A stretch of 64,000 nt of DNA. Origin: Salibacterium qingdaonense (GTDB taxonomy: Bacteria; Bacillota; Bacilli; Bacillales; Marinococcaceae). Where the stretch lies: assembly GCF_900114715.1 (NCBI RefSeq), contig NZ_FOTY01000001.1:255286-319285 (forward strand), in the 5' to 3' direction. Position 1 is the stretch's first letter. Every line of letters begins with the position of its first letter. Positions 32,954 through 41,380 of the stretch are shown in pieces. The notes under the pieces were generated by a model, which was given only the letters and a program-made list of their open reading frames with translations, had not been told where the DNA came from and ran no database searches. The translations under genes and the position numbers were made by a program.

Positions 32954-34239
32954 GCGGCTTCGATCGATTTAATCTGCCGCCCCATCAGTTCCCTGGGGAT
33001 AAAGGTCCAGTCACGGTGGGTGACGCTTTCGTCTTTTTGAATATCGGGTTTCACAGAAAGAAGCCATCCTCCAAGGGTATCGACCGGCTTTTCTTCAATG
33101 TCGAGTTCCAGTTTCTTGTTCATTTCCTCAAGAAGCACTTTCCCGTCCAGTAAATACCTGGATTTTTGTTCGTTCATCGGTTGAATCAGCGCCTCTTCAT
33201 GAATGTCCAGTTCGTCCCGCATCTCACCGACGATTTCTTCCAGAACATCCTCCACCGTAATAATACCGGCGGTGCCGCCGTATTCATCAAGCAGCACGGC
33301 CATATGGGTTTCTTCCTGCCGCATCGTAACGAGCAGCTCTGTGAGGGAGGTGGATTGAATGACCTGGACCACCGGACGCACGCAGGCAGAGAGAGAGAGC
33401 GGTTCACCCGGGGAGGAAGCGCGTGCACCAAGAACTTCTTTGGCATGAATCAAACCGATGATGTCGTCTTTATCTTCCCGGATAACAGGGTACCGTGTGT
33501 AAGGTTGTTCCGACAGCAGCCGGACGGTCTCCTCGATCGAATCCTCTATAGATACCGTGATCATCTCGGTGCGTGGAATCATGATTTCTCCGGCAGATCG
33601 GTTGTCAAAGGCGAAAATCCGATTCACAAAGTCGTATTCGGCTTTGTTGATTTTGCCTTTTTCCAAACTCTGCGACAAGATGATACGCAGTTCTTCTTCT
33701 GAATGCGCGGTCTGGTGTTCAGAGGCCGGCCGGATGCCGAAAAGCCGGGTGAGCATGCGGGCGGAGCCGTTCAGCAGCCAAATAAAAGGGTACATCAGTC
33801 TGTAAAACCAGATAATAGGTTTGGCAAACGTTAAGGTCAGTGCTTCCGCCTTTTGAATGGCAAAGGTTTTTGGAGCCAGTTCCCCGATAACAACATGCAG
33901 GTAAGTGACAAGGATGAAGGCCAGGACGAAGCTGATGATGGACGAGGCTGCTTCTGGAAGCGGAAGGGAGGCAAGAACCGGATGGAGGATCCGCTCCACG
34001 GTCGGTTCCCCGAGCCACCCCAGCCCCAAAGCGGTGATAGTGATACCAAGCTGGCAGGCGGACAGGTATTCATCGAGACCATCCATCACTTTGATGGCTG
34101 CGTCGGCTTTTTTGTTTCCATCAGCTTTCATCTGCTCGATTTTTGAGCTGCGGGCTTTGACGATAGCGAATTCGGTCGCGACAAAGAAAGCGGTCAAAAG
34201 AATGAGAAAAATGAGTAGTATGATATTAACGTAAAGCAT
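32929..34239 (-). CDS. CNNM/CorC (hemolysin C, TlyC) family membrane protein
   Basis: 436 residues. The N-terminal DUF21 domain has three to four membrane helices (LYVNIILLIFLILLTAFFVATEFAIVKARSSKI in pieces, QLGITITALGLGWLGEPTVE). Two CBS domains follow (MIPRTEMITVSIEDSIEETVRLL and later VVQVIQSTSLTELLVTMR with EYGGTAGIITVEDVLEEIVGE). A C-terminal CorC_HlyC domain follows. Relatives are linked to magnesium or cobalt efflux and sodium-dependent magnesium transport. GGAGGGTGG precedes the ATG. Confidence 0.9.
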   Translation of the reverse strand: MLYVNIILLIFLILLTAFFVATEFAIVKARSSKIEQMKADGNKKADAAIKVMDGLDEYLSACQLGITITALGLGWLGEPTVERILHPVLASLPLPEAASSIISFVLAFILVTYLHVVIGELAPKTFAIQKAEALTLTFAKPIIWFYRLMYPFIWLLNGSARMLTRLFGIRPASEHQTAHSEEELRIILSQSLEKGKINKAEYDFVNRIFAFDNRSAGEIMIPRTEMITVSIEDSIEETVRLLSEQPYTRYPVIREDKDDIIGLIHAKEVLGARASSPGEPLSLSACVRPVVQVIQSTSLTELLVTMRQEETHMAVLLDEYGGTAGIITVEDVLEEIVGEMRDELDIHEEALIQPMNEQKSRYLLDGKVLLEEMNKKLELDIEEKPVDTLGGWLLSVKPDIQKDESVTHRDWTFIPRELMGRQIKSIEAAKKESPST

Positions 34240-34336
34240 GGGCCACCCTCCGTTTTCTATGTTTTGTCCCTGCGGGTATTTTCATTTTTATAGTGTGGCT
34301 CATTTTCGCGATTTTACCCGTAAAAAAGAGAGCCGC

Positions 34337-37300
34337 TTAAAGATTAAGCAGCTCTCGTACGTCTTCTTCGGATAAAGAGGACAAGTTTGTTTCGCCGGAC
34401 TGAATGACCTGATCAAACAATGCCTTTTTTCTGTCCTGCAGCTGTTGTATTTTTTCTTCAATAGTACCCTGGGAAATCAACTTAATGACCTGAACGGCCT
34501 TCTCCTGCCCAATCCGGTGCGCGCGGTCGGCAGCCTGCGTTTCCACCGCCGGGTTCCACCATAGATCAAACAAAATGACGGTGTCCGCACCGGTGAGATT
34601 CAGTCCGGTACCGCCTGCTTTGAGCGAAATAAGAAATGCCTCTTTCCCGCCGCTGTTAAACTCATCAGTCATCTGCACCCGCTGCTTTCCGGGTGTGCTG
34701 CCATCCAGGTAAAAATAGGAATAGCCCTTTTCATCAAACGCGCTTTTAATAAAGGTGAGCATCGACGTAAACTGCGAAAATATGAGTACACGGTTTCCGT
34801 TTTCCCGCGCGTTCTCCATGACACTCATCAATTCTTCGAGTTTACCGGAGCCGCCGTGATATTCCTCGAGAAACATGCCGGGATGACAGCAGAGCTGACG
34901 CAGCCTCGTCAGGTTGGCGAGAATATTCATCCGATTCTGCTGAAAATTCCCCTGCCTCAACTGGCCGGCTGTTTCTTCCTTGATCCGGTTCAGGTAGGCA
35001 ACGTATGTTTCCCGCTGTGTTTTCGTGAGTTCACAGTGCATGGTGGTTTCTATTTTGTCCGGAAGCTCGGTGAGCACATCGGATTTCGTTCGTCTCAGGA
35101 TGAAAGGAGAAACCCGGTGCCGCACATTCTCTATTTCCATGTTTTTAAACGACTGAATATCCGGAAAAAGGCCGGGCATCAGAATGGCGAACAACGACCA
35201 TAATTCATCGATTTTATTTTCAATCGGCGTGCCGCTCAGTGCAAATGTCTTTTCTGTCCGCAGCCGCCGGACGGATCGGAATGTCTTGGATGTGTTGTTT
35301 TTCAGAGCCTGCGCTTCATCTAGAATTAATCCGTGCCACGTCTTTTCTTCATACAGGTCCACGTCGCGGCGCAGCAGCGGATAGGACGTGATAAGGATGT
35401 CAGCCTGGTCCGCTGTTTCAAGCCGGTTCCGCCGCGCGGTTTTACTCCCTTCCACGAGACACACGGTCAGCTCCGGCGTGAACGTATCGGCTTCGTTTTT
35501 CCAGTTGTAGACAAGAGACGACGGCGCGGCTACAAGAAACGGCGGCGCGTCCGGGCGTTCCCGCCGCTCCGACAGAATATAGCTGAGGGTCTGCAGCGTT
35601 TTTCCGAGCCCCATATCATCGGCAAGAATACCGCCGAATCCGTAAGTCGATAAGGCTTTCAGCCACTGAAACCCGTTCTCCTGGTACTCACGGATCTCAG
35701 CCGGGATGCCTTCGGGAAATGGATATTTAAACTGTTCCGGTGTCTGAATGTCCTGAAGCAGTTTTTCCACACTGCTGCTTTTCTGCCAGTGCATGCCGGT
35801 GTTGAAGTGTTTTTCCGCCTGAAAGGCCCGGTAGGCGGGGAGACGGAGTGTACCCTCTTTCAAATCTTCCGCAGAAGAACCGGTGTCGTCGAGAAACTCC
35901 TGCATGCCCTGCAGCATGTCATTGTCCAGCGGCACGAACCGGCCGTCGGAGGTTTTATGATACGTGCGTTTTTCTTTGAGACTCTGCATCAGTTCATACA
36001 GTTGTTCATCGTTTAGATCGTCGGTCTGAAACGAGATATCGAGCCATCCGAACGATTCATCGAGCTCCGAATCCACCGAAAAACGTTCCGGGGAAATAAG
36101 CATGCCCTCGATGTCCCGGCTCATGAAAATAGCTGCTTTCTCTTTGAGAGACGGGAGAAAGCTGGTCAAAAAGTGATAAATGGACGTATCGCCGCTTAAG
36201 GATAACGTCCGGCCGTTCCAGTGAAATCCCGCGGATTCAATGTCGTGCAGAATCTCCTCTTCTTTTTGGGAATCGCGGATTAAAAGGGATGATTCTGCCG
36301 CAGCGTCCCGTTTTTCGGTGACTGCGTGAAGCGAATGCGGACCGTAGCAGAACAGCGGATCCGCCTGGATGGCACTGACGTCTCCGTCCAGGTAGATTTT
36401 TGCTTCGAGTGGATGGGATTCCACTGTATCTTCGACCTCCGGCTCCACTGTTAACCGGTTCTCTTCCTGAAGTGACGAAGCGACAGCCGCATACACCTGC
36501 TCCAGATCATGGTGATCCAATGGAAGCCTTCCATTGGGGGTGTCCATCAGCATGTGAAACAGCAGTTCCGTGTGGCGGTCATTCCCGCCATTCATTTCAT
36601 ACAGACGGTCGTTCCAGATATAGTAGGAAGTCTGGCTCACTTTTCCGGGAGGATGGTCGAAGGACGAATACGACAAATAATACTGCCCATTTTCCTGATT
36701 CAGCTGAAAGGTTCCGGGCCACTGCTCTTTGACGGTCAGCGGAACCATAGACCCAATGGACGGGCGGACGAGTACATTACTGCATGCAAGCAGTGCTTGG
36801 AGCACATCCGAGGCGGCAACGGGCGGGATGGTGATTTCGGAACGTCCTGAACGCTCGCCGAACATCAAACTCGTCTGCCGGTCGGTCCATTTCTGGTTAT
36901 GGATAATCTGTTCCAGTTTTTGAATGACGTGAAGATCAGCTTCTTCAAAATAATGATAGGTCGGATCAAACGTGAACTTCTTCGTGAATGGCAGCAGAGA
37001 ACGATCCCTCATGGCCGACAGCAGCGATTCGATATCTTTGACGACGTACAGCTTGTCGGTGCCGATCTTCATCTGAACGGAGAAATGCTGTTCCTGCGGC
37101 TGCATTCTATCTTTGTGAAAAGAGAGAATGAATTCGGTATGAAGAGCTTCGCCGACAGACTCCACCGACTGCATGCGCCCTGCAAAATAATCAACGAACA
37201 GTTTTTTCAGCGAAGCTGTTGCTTCCTGCTCTGTTTGTTTCGGCCGTACATTGGTGCGCTGCTCTCTCTTTTCCTTTGCCGCGGGAGCGGGTTCTTCCGG

Positions 37301-37585
37301 AACGGCTTTGGAGAGAAGTGCTGCGGCTATATGTTTACAGATGTCCATGCCCCCCTCAAAAGCCGGGCAGTTACAATCTGCTTCCTGCACCTCTCCGTCT
37401 TCATGAAACACAACGTCCACCGCATAGTCTTTTGTGCCGGCAACCATTACTTTCATCTTTGTGAAAGAACCGGCTGTATTTTCGCTGACAGGGGTGACCC
37501 GGTTCTCTCTCCAATAGGCCAGTCCCCTGTTATATATAATCGATCCGCCAAGTTCCTGGATGTATGACTTGGTCAAAAAACGCAC
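34337..37585 (-). CDS. SNF2-family DEAD-like helicase with SWIM zinc finger
   Basis: 1082 residues. The N-terminal SWIM finger is CNCPAFEGGMDICKHIAAALL (about residues 65-85). A long variable middle (Bacillus SNF2_N-associated region) is followed by the ATPase core from about residue 620: DDMGLGKTLQTLSY (motif I), ILDEAQALKN (motif II, DEAQ), LSGTPIENKIDELWSLF, and the second lobe FSQFTSMLTF, SLKAGGTGLNLTGADTVILFD and WWNPAVETQAADRAHRIGQ. It is an ATP-driven DNA translocase of unknown role. The GTG at 37585, six bases after AAGGAGGG, is preferred to an ATG 13 codons upstream. Single gene, divergent from the HD hydrolase. Confidence 0.92.
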   Translation of the reverse strand: MRFLTKSYIQELGGSIIYNRGLAYWRENRVTPVSENTAGSFTKMKVMVAGTKDYAVDVVFHEDGEVQEADCNCPAFEGGMDICKHIAAALLSKAVPEEPAPAAKEKREQRTNVRPKQTEQEATASLKKLFVDYFAGRMQSVESVGEALHTEFILSFHKDRMQPQEQHFSVQMKIGTDKLYVVKDIESLLSAMRDRSLLPFTKKFTFDPTYHYFEEADLHVIQKLEQIIHNQKWTDRQTSLMFGERSGRSEITIPPVAASDVLQALLACSNVLVRPSIGSMVPLTVKEQWPGTFQLNQENGQYYLSYSSFDHPPGKVSQTSYYIWNDRLYEMNGGNDRHTELLFHMLMDTPNGRLPLDHHDLEQVYAAVASSLQEENRLTVEPEVEDTVESHPLEAKIYLDGDVSAIQADPLFCYGPHSLHAVTEKRDAAAESSLLIRDSQKEEEILHDIESAGFHWNGRTLSLSGDTSIYHFLTSFLPSLKEKAAIFMSRDIEGMLISPERFSVDSELDESFGWLDISFQTDDLNDEQLYELMQSLKEKRTYHKTSDGRFVPLDNDMLQGMQEFLDDTGSSAEDLKEGTLRLPAYRAFQAEKHFNTGMHWQKSSSVEKLLQDIQTPEQFKYPFPEGIPAEIREYQENGFQWLKALSTYGFGGILADDMGLGKTLQTLSYILSERRERPDAPPFLVAAPSSLVYNWKNEADTFTPELTVCLVEGSKTARRNRLETADQADILITSYPLLRRDVDLYEEKTWHGLILDEAQALKNNTSKTFRSVRRLRTEKTFALSGTPIENKIDELWSLFAILMPGLFPDIQSFKNMEIENVRHRVSPFILRRTKSDVLTELPDKIETTMHCELTKTQRETYVAYLNRIKEETAGQLRQGNFQQNRMNILANLTRLRQLCCHPGMFLEEYHGGSGKLEELMSVMENARENGNRVLIFSQFTSMLTFIKSAFDEKGYSYFYLDGSTPGKQRVQMTDEFNSGGKEAFLISLKAGGTGLNLTGADTVILFDLWWNPAVETQAADRAHRIGQEKAVQVIKLISQGTIEEKIQQLQDRKKALFDQVIQSGETNLSSLSEEDVRELLNL

Positions 37586-37735
37586 CCTGATCCCTCCTTC
37601 TCGTAAAAAAACCGTACCAATCATTATAACATAATCATGACTTACAGAGGGGGAGGGAAAACGAAGGAAAAAAGAATGCTTTACAAGCTGGTGTCATCTG
37701 GTGAAAAATAGAAGAAAACAGGCGGAGGTGGTGCC

Positions 37736-38356
37736 ATGAATACATCGTGGATACTCGAAGAGGCACAGAAAGAAGCTGCATCCTTTTTTGAACAGGCGGG
37801 TCCTTCGCATGACTACTGGCACACAGAGCGTGTCGTGTCCCGGGCGGTACATCTGGCTGAAGAGGAAAACGCCGACGCGTTTATATGTGAACTCACGGCC
37901 TGGCTGCATGACGTGGCCGACAAGAAATTGAACGAAACGGAAGAAAAAGGCCGCAGACATGTGCAGGAGTGGCTGCAAAAACACGTAGATGAACAGGAAA
38001 CAGAGAACCATGTGATGGATATTATAAATACAATGTCCTTCCGAAATGGGAAAGACGCCGTGATGCATACGCTTGAGGGACAGGTGGTACAGGACGCGGA
38101 CCGGTTGGACGCGGTTGGAGCAGTAGGTATTGCAAGAACCTTTGCCTACGCTGGAGAAATCGGGGAAACGCTGCACCGGCCGGACCTTCCGGGCGCGGAA
38201 AAACATAACACCGCCATCGGTCATTTCTACAATAAACTGCTGAGGGTGAAGTCCCTGATGAACACCCGCACCGCCGCCGATATTGCGGCTGGGCGGCAGA
38301 AGTTTATGATCGGTTATCTGGAACAGTTTTACAGCGAATGGGAGAACAAAGCCTGA
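37736..38356 (+). CDS. HD-domain phosphohydrolase, YpgQ/YedJ-like
   Basis: 206 residues. Metal ligands are H30 in SHDYWHTERV, the H-D pair in TAWLHDVADKK (about 57-67) and the distal aspartate in VQDADRLDAVGAVGIARTFAY. This order matches the YpgQ/YedJ subfamily, some members of which hydrolyse nucleoside triphosphates to the monophosphate and pyrophosphate. The substrate here is not known. GGCGGAGGTGGTGCC precedes the ATG. Confidence 0.88.
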   Translation: MNTSWILEEAQKEAASFFEQAGPSHDYWHTERVVSRAVHLAEEENADAFICELTAWLHDVADKKLNETEEKGRRHVQEWLQKHVDEQETENHVMDIINTMSFRNGKDAVMHTLEGQVVQDADRLDAVGAVGIARTFAYAGEIGETLHRPDLPGAEKHNTAIGHFYNKLLRVKSLMNTRTAADIAAGRQKFMIGYLEQFYSEWENKA

Positions 38357-38477
38357 AATGACACTCTTCCCCAAGGTGGAGTATTATTTTTGATAGATTA
38401 GACGAAAAGGCAAGAAACTAAGAGAAAATCGCATCTGCGACAGAGAAAATGACAAATGATGAACGCTTACATGGACA

Positions 38478-38506
38478 TTGGGTCTTGTCTCTTTTTGTGA
38501 TACAAT
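38478..38506 (+). promoter_or_regulatory. probable promoter of the SulP-UspA unit, with a 5' leader hairpin
   Basis: TTGGGT at 38478-38483, a 17-base spacer and TACAAT at 38501-38506. About 17 bases after this, CGCTTTTGT and ACAAAAGCG (roughly 38525-38547) form a perfect nine-pair hairpin without a U-run, so it sits in the leader of the transcript and is not a terminator. Confidence 0.5.
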
Positions 38507-38594
38507 CCGTTTGTTCACAACGGTCGCTTTTGTTCAGGACAAAAGCGGAAACATCGGGCGCTGCCCAATTTAACAAAAAAGGAGACAGGAGCTA

Positions 38595-40049
38595 TTGAAC
38601 GTAACAAAATTGAAACAGGAGTGGCTTGGGAATGTCCGCGGTGACATTCTTTCCGGTATGGTCGTCGCCCTGGCCTTGATTCCGGAAGCCATCGCATTTT
38701 CGCTTGTGGCAGGTCTTGATCCGATGATCGGGCTGTATGCTTCGTTTTGCATCGCGGTAGTTATTGCGGTTGTCGGCGGCCGCCCGGGAATGATTTCCGC
38801 TGCAACGGGAGCCATGGCGCTTATTATGGTAGGTCTTGTGGCTGACTATGGTCTGGAATATCTGCTGGCTGCCACGATCCTGACAGGCATCCTTCAGGTG
38901 ATTTTTGGATGGACCGGGTTGTCACGGCTGATGAAATTTGTGCCCCGGTCAGTCATGGTCGGATTTGTAAACGCGCTCGCCATTTTGATTTTCTTATCCC
39001 AGGTCGAACATTTTCAGGGAGCCGGCTGGTTCATGTACGCCATGGTTGGTGCGACGCTCTTTATTATTTATTTATTTCCGAAAGTATCCAAGGCAGTCCC
39101 CTCCCCGCTGATCGCTATTATCGCGGTAACGGTGCTGGTTGTATCCATCGGAGCGGACGTGAAGACAGTGGGGGATATGGGAGCACTGCCTGACACCCTG
39201 CCGGTCTTTTTGATCCCGGATATTCCGTTTACGTTTGAAACCCTGCAGATCATATTCCCTTACGCGCTTGCGCTCTCGGCTGTCGGTCTGCTGGAATCGA
39301 TGCTGACGGCGTCGATTGTGGATGATATGACTGATACCGAAAGCGATAAGGATAAGGAATCACGCGGTCAGGGATATGCCAACGTCGTGACTGGATTTTT
39401 CGGCGGTATGGCCGGCTGTGCCATGATCGGACAGTCCATGATAAACATGAAATCAGGAGGAAGAGGACGCCTATCTTCCTTAACAGCCGGCGTGTTTTTA
39501 ATGTTTTTGATTCTCGTGCTCGGCGATCTTGTCGTACAGATTCCGATTGCCGCTTTGGCCGGAGTAATGATCATGGTCTCTATCAGCACATTTGACTGGA
39601 GTTCACTGAAATTGATCCCCAAAATGCCGGTAAGTGACTCGACTGTTATGGTTGTAACGGTTGCGACCGTTGTCGTCACACACGATTTGTCTAAAGGAGT
39701 TCTTGTCGGTGTTGTATTGAGTGCCATCTTCTTCGCCGCAAAGATTTCGCGGGTCAAAGTAACAGAGGCACTGGAAAGCTCGGCATCCTATAAGATCTTT
39801 CATGTAGATGGCCAGTTATTCTTCGCTTCTGTCACGGACTTCACAAAAAGTTTCGATTATGACGGGCAGGCTGATACGGTGGAAATCGACTTATCCCATG
39901 CACACATATGGGATGATTCCGCGGTTGAAGCTCTGGAGAAGGTGAAAGCCAAATTCAGGCAGAAAGGAACCGAGGTGGTTCTAAGCGGAATAAATCAGGA
40001 AAGCTCGAGGCTGTTACAACGACTTGACGGCCTGTCCTCTGGACATTAA
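38595..40049 (+). CDS. SulP-family anion transporter with STAS domain
   Basis: 484 residues. The membrane part (about 1-385) has [34 protein letters not shown], the SulP signature, and [19 protein letters not shown] short STAS domain (about 395-484) ends the protein. Family members carry bicarbonate, sulfate or other anions; at high pH bicarbonate or sulfate uptake are both sensible, and specificity is not readable. The start is the TTG at 38595 after AAAGGAGACAGGAG. A uspA-type gene follows after a terminator. Confidence 0.88.
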   Translation: MNVTKLKQEWLGNVRGDILSGMVVALALIPEAIAFSLVAGLDPMIGLYASFCIAVVIAVVGGRPGMISAATGAMALIMVGLVADYGLEYLLAATILTGILQVIFGWTGLSRLMKFVPRSVMVGFVNALAILIFLSQVEHFQGAGWFMYAMVGATLFIIYLFPKVSKAVPSPLIAIIAVTVLVVSIGADVKTVGDMGALPDTLPVFLIPDIPFTFETLQIIFPYALALSAVGLLESMLTASIVDDMTDTESDKDKESRGQGYANVVTGFFGGMAGCAMIGQSMINMKSGGRGRLSSLTAGVFLMFLILVLGDLVVQIPIAALAGVMIMVSISTFDWSSLKLIPKMPVSDSTVMVVTVATVVVTHDLSKGVLVGVVLSAIFFAAKISRVKVTEALESSASYKIFHVDGQLFFASVTDFTKSFDYDGQADTVEIDLSHAHIWDDSAVEALEKVKAKFRQKGTEVVLSGINQESSRLLQRLDGLSSGH

Positions 40050-40050
40050 G

Positions 40051-40081
40051 AAAGGTGCGCTGAAAAAGCGCACCTTTTTTT
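40051..40081 (+). terminator. terminator between the SulP gene and the UspA gene
   Basis: AAAGGTGCGC pairs with GCGCACCTTT around seven bases, followed by a T-run. It may be leaky, letting uspA be read from the SulP promoter. Confidence 0.9.
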
Positions 40082-40135
40082 CACTTATAAAAAACGGTAT
40101 GATGTAAGAAAACGCTGAAAAAGGGGAGAACCACC

Positions 40136-40555
40136 ATGTACCAAAACATTCTGCTGGCAGCGGACGGGTCCGACCATTCACTCCGAGCTGTCCGGCACGC
40201 AATAGGTCTTGTCAGGGGGGAAGAAACGCCGCACATTGACGTTCTTTACGTAGTGGACGGTGACAAATCAAAGACCGATGTGCTCCATTACGGAAATACA
40301 GATGTCATTCAAACGAAACGAAAAGAACAACTGGTACCGGTGGAAGACGTGTTAAAGGAAGAAGAAATTCCTTATGAGATTCATCTGAAACACGGGGAAC
40401 CAGGCCCGTCTATCGTGAAATTCGCTAATGAAGGGACGTATGACTGCGTCGTTCTTGGAAGCCGGGGATTGAACCAGCTGCAGACGATGGTGCTTGGCAG
40501 TGTCAGCCATAAAGTCGCCAAACGGGTGGAATGCCCCGTCCTGATTATCAAATAA
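40136..40555 (+). CDS. universal stress protein (UspA family)
   Basis: 139 residues. MYQNILLAADGSDHSLRAVRHAIGL is the N-terminal strand and helix; GSRGLNQLQTMVLGSVSHKVAKRVECPVLIIK is the C-terminal ATP-binding G-x2-G-x9-G-S type motif (here complete, so ATP binding is likely). It lies just after the SulP transporter, a pairing that suggests regulation of transport, though this is inference. AAAAAGGGGAGAACC precedes the ATG. Confidence 0.9.
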   Translation: MYQNILLAADGSDHSLRAVRHAIGLVRGEETPHIDVLYVVDGDKSKTDVLHYGNTDVIQTKRKEQLVPVEDVLKEEEIPYEIHLKHGEPGPSIVKFANEGTYDCVVLGSRGLNQLQTMVLGSVSHKVAKRVECPVLIIK

Positions 40556-40557
40556 AT

Positions 40558-40592
40558 AAGAGAGAGCTTCCACACAGGGGATGCTCTCTCTT
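40558..40592. terminator. bidirectional terminator between uspA and gbsR
   Basis: AAGAGAGAGC pairs perfectly with GCTCTCTCTT around a 15-base loop. It lies between the two convergent stops. Confidence 0.8.
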
Positions 40593-40595
40593 ACG

Positions 40596-41162
40596 TCATG
40601 TTTCGTCTTCTTGTTCGGGGTCGATCGGAATCAAATCAAAGATTTCACCGGTTTCGATTTTTTCCACTAATTTATTCAGCCATTTGTAGTACGCTTTGGA
40701 ATTCTCCATGATATGCCAGACTTCCTGTGCCTCCTCTTTCAGTTCCGGGGAGACGTTATCATCCTGTATGATACGTAAGAGTATATCCTGTGCTTCTTTA
40801 ATAGAGTGGAGGTTGACTTTCGCCTCTCTTTCCCATTTCTGGGTGAAAAAGTTGGAGAAGAACTGGAAAAAGTCATGCTCCGCGACATAGGTCTGCTTTC
40901 TTTTACCTTTACGGAATGTTTTCTTGACGACGTTGAATTCCTGCAGTTTTTTAACCCCGGTGCTCATACTCGGCTTGCTCATGCCAAGTTTTTCGCGCAT
41001 CTCATCCAGTGTCATATCACCTTCAAGATACATCGTTCCATACAGTGTCCCGGCACTCCGGGTAACCCCGTACAAATCCATCGTTTCAGCAATGGAATCC
41101 ACAACGATTTCTTTGGCATGATCGAGGGACTCCCGGGCTTTTTCATCTGATGAGTAACCCAA
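40596..41162 (-). CDS. gbsR: choline-responsive repressor GbsR
   Basis: 188 residues, MarR/GbsR-type winged helix: LYGVTRSAGTLYGTMYLEGDMTLDEMREKLGMSKPSMSTGVKKLQEFNVVKKTFRKGKRKQTY in pieces, with the recognition helix MSKPSMSTGVKKL. It is divergent from gbsAB, as in Bacillus subtilis, where GbsR represses gbsAB until choline binds. An ATG at 41168 touches the GGAGG directly, so the TTG at 41162 (six-base spacing) is the likelier start. The C-terminus is helical and acidic (PIDPEQEDET). Confidence 0.93.
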   Translation of the reverse strand: MGYSSDEKARESLDHAKEIVVDSIAETMDLYGVTRSAGTLYGTMYLEGDMTLDEMREKLGMSKPSMSTGVKKLQEFNVVKKTFRKGKRKQTYVAEHDFFQFFSNFFTQKWEREAKVNLHSIKEAQDILLRIIQDDNVSPELKEEAQEVWHIMENSKAYYKWLNKLVEKIETGEIFDLIPIDPEQEDET

Positions 41163-41194
41163 TCCCATCCTCCTTCATCTTTTTATTAAATTTG

Positions 41195-41210
41195 TTAAAT
41201 ATATTATTTG
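41195..41210. promoter_or_regulatory. candidate GbsR operator near gbsR
   Basis: TTAAATATATTATTTG lies just upstream of gbsR and resembles TTAACATATTAAATG at 41338-41352 in the gbsA leader. The two similar AT-rich sites flank the divergent region, as expected for a shared operator, but the repeats are short and AT-rich so chance similarity is possible. Confidence 0.3.
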
Positions 41211-41280
41211 CTTTCATATCATAACGCAAAACGAGTGGATATCAAAGAAAAAATCCACCAAAATATATCCTCCCCTCCGT

Positions 41281-41309
41281 TTGACAATAAAAATACTGGG
41301 TGATAAATT
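41281..41309 (+). promoter_or_regulatory. sigma-A promoter of gbsAB
   Basis: TTGACA at 41281-41286, a 17-base spacer and TAAATT at 41304-41309. Transcription would begin near 41316, leaving a 65-base leader that contains the GTTAA...TTAAC inverted repeat and the candidate operator at 41338-41352, a roadblock-type position for a repressor. Confidence 0.7.
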
Positions 41310-41337
41310 AAACACATTCCAAACGTTAAAAAATTTC

Positions 41338-41352
41338 TTAACATATTAAATG
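41338..41352. promoter_or_regulatory. candidate GbsR operator in the gbsA leader
   Basis: TTAACATATTAAATG, downstream of the gbsAB start of transcription and overlapping the right arm of an inverted repeat GTTAA-8-TTAAC. It is similar to the site at 41195. Position fits repression by GbsR downstream of the promoter. Confidence 0.3.
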
Positions 41353-41380
41353 TTTCGGTTACGGAGGAGGGGACGATTGG

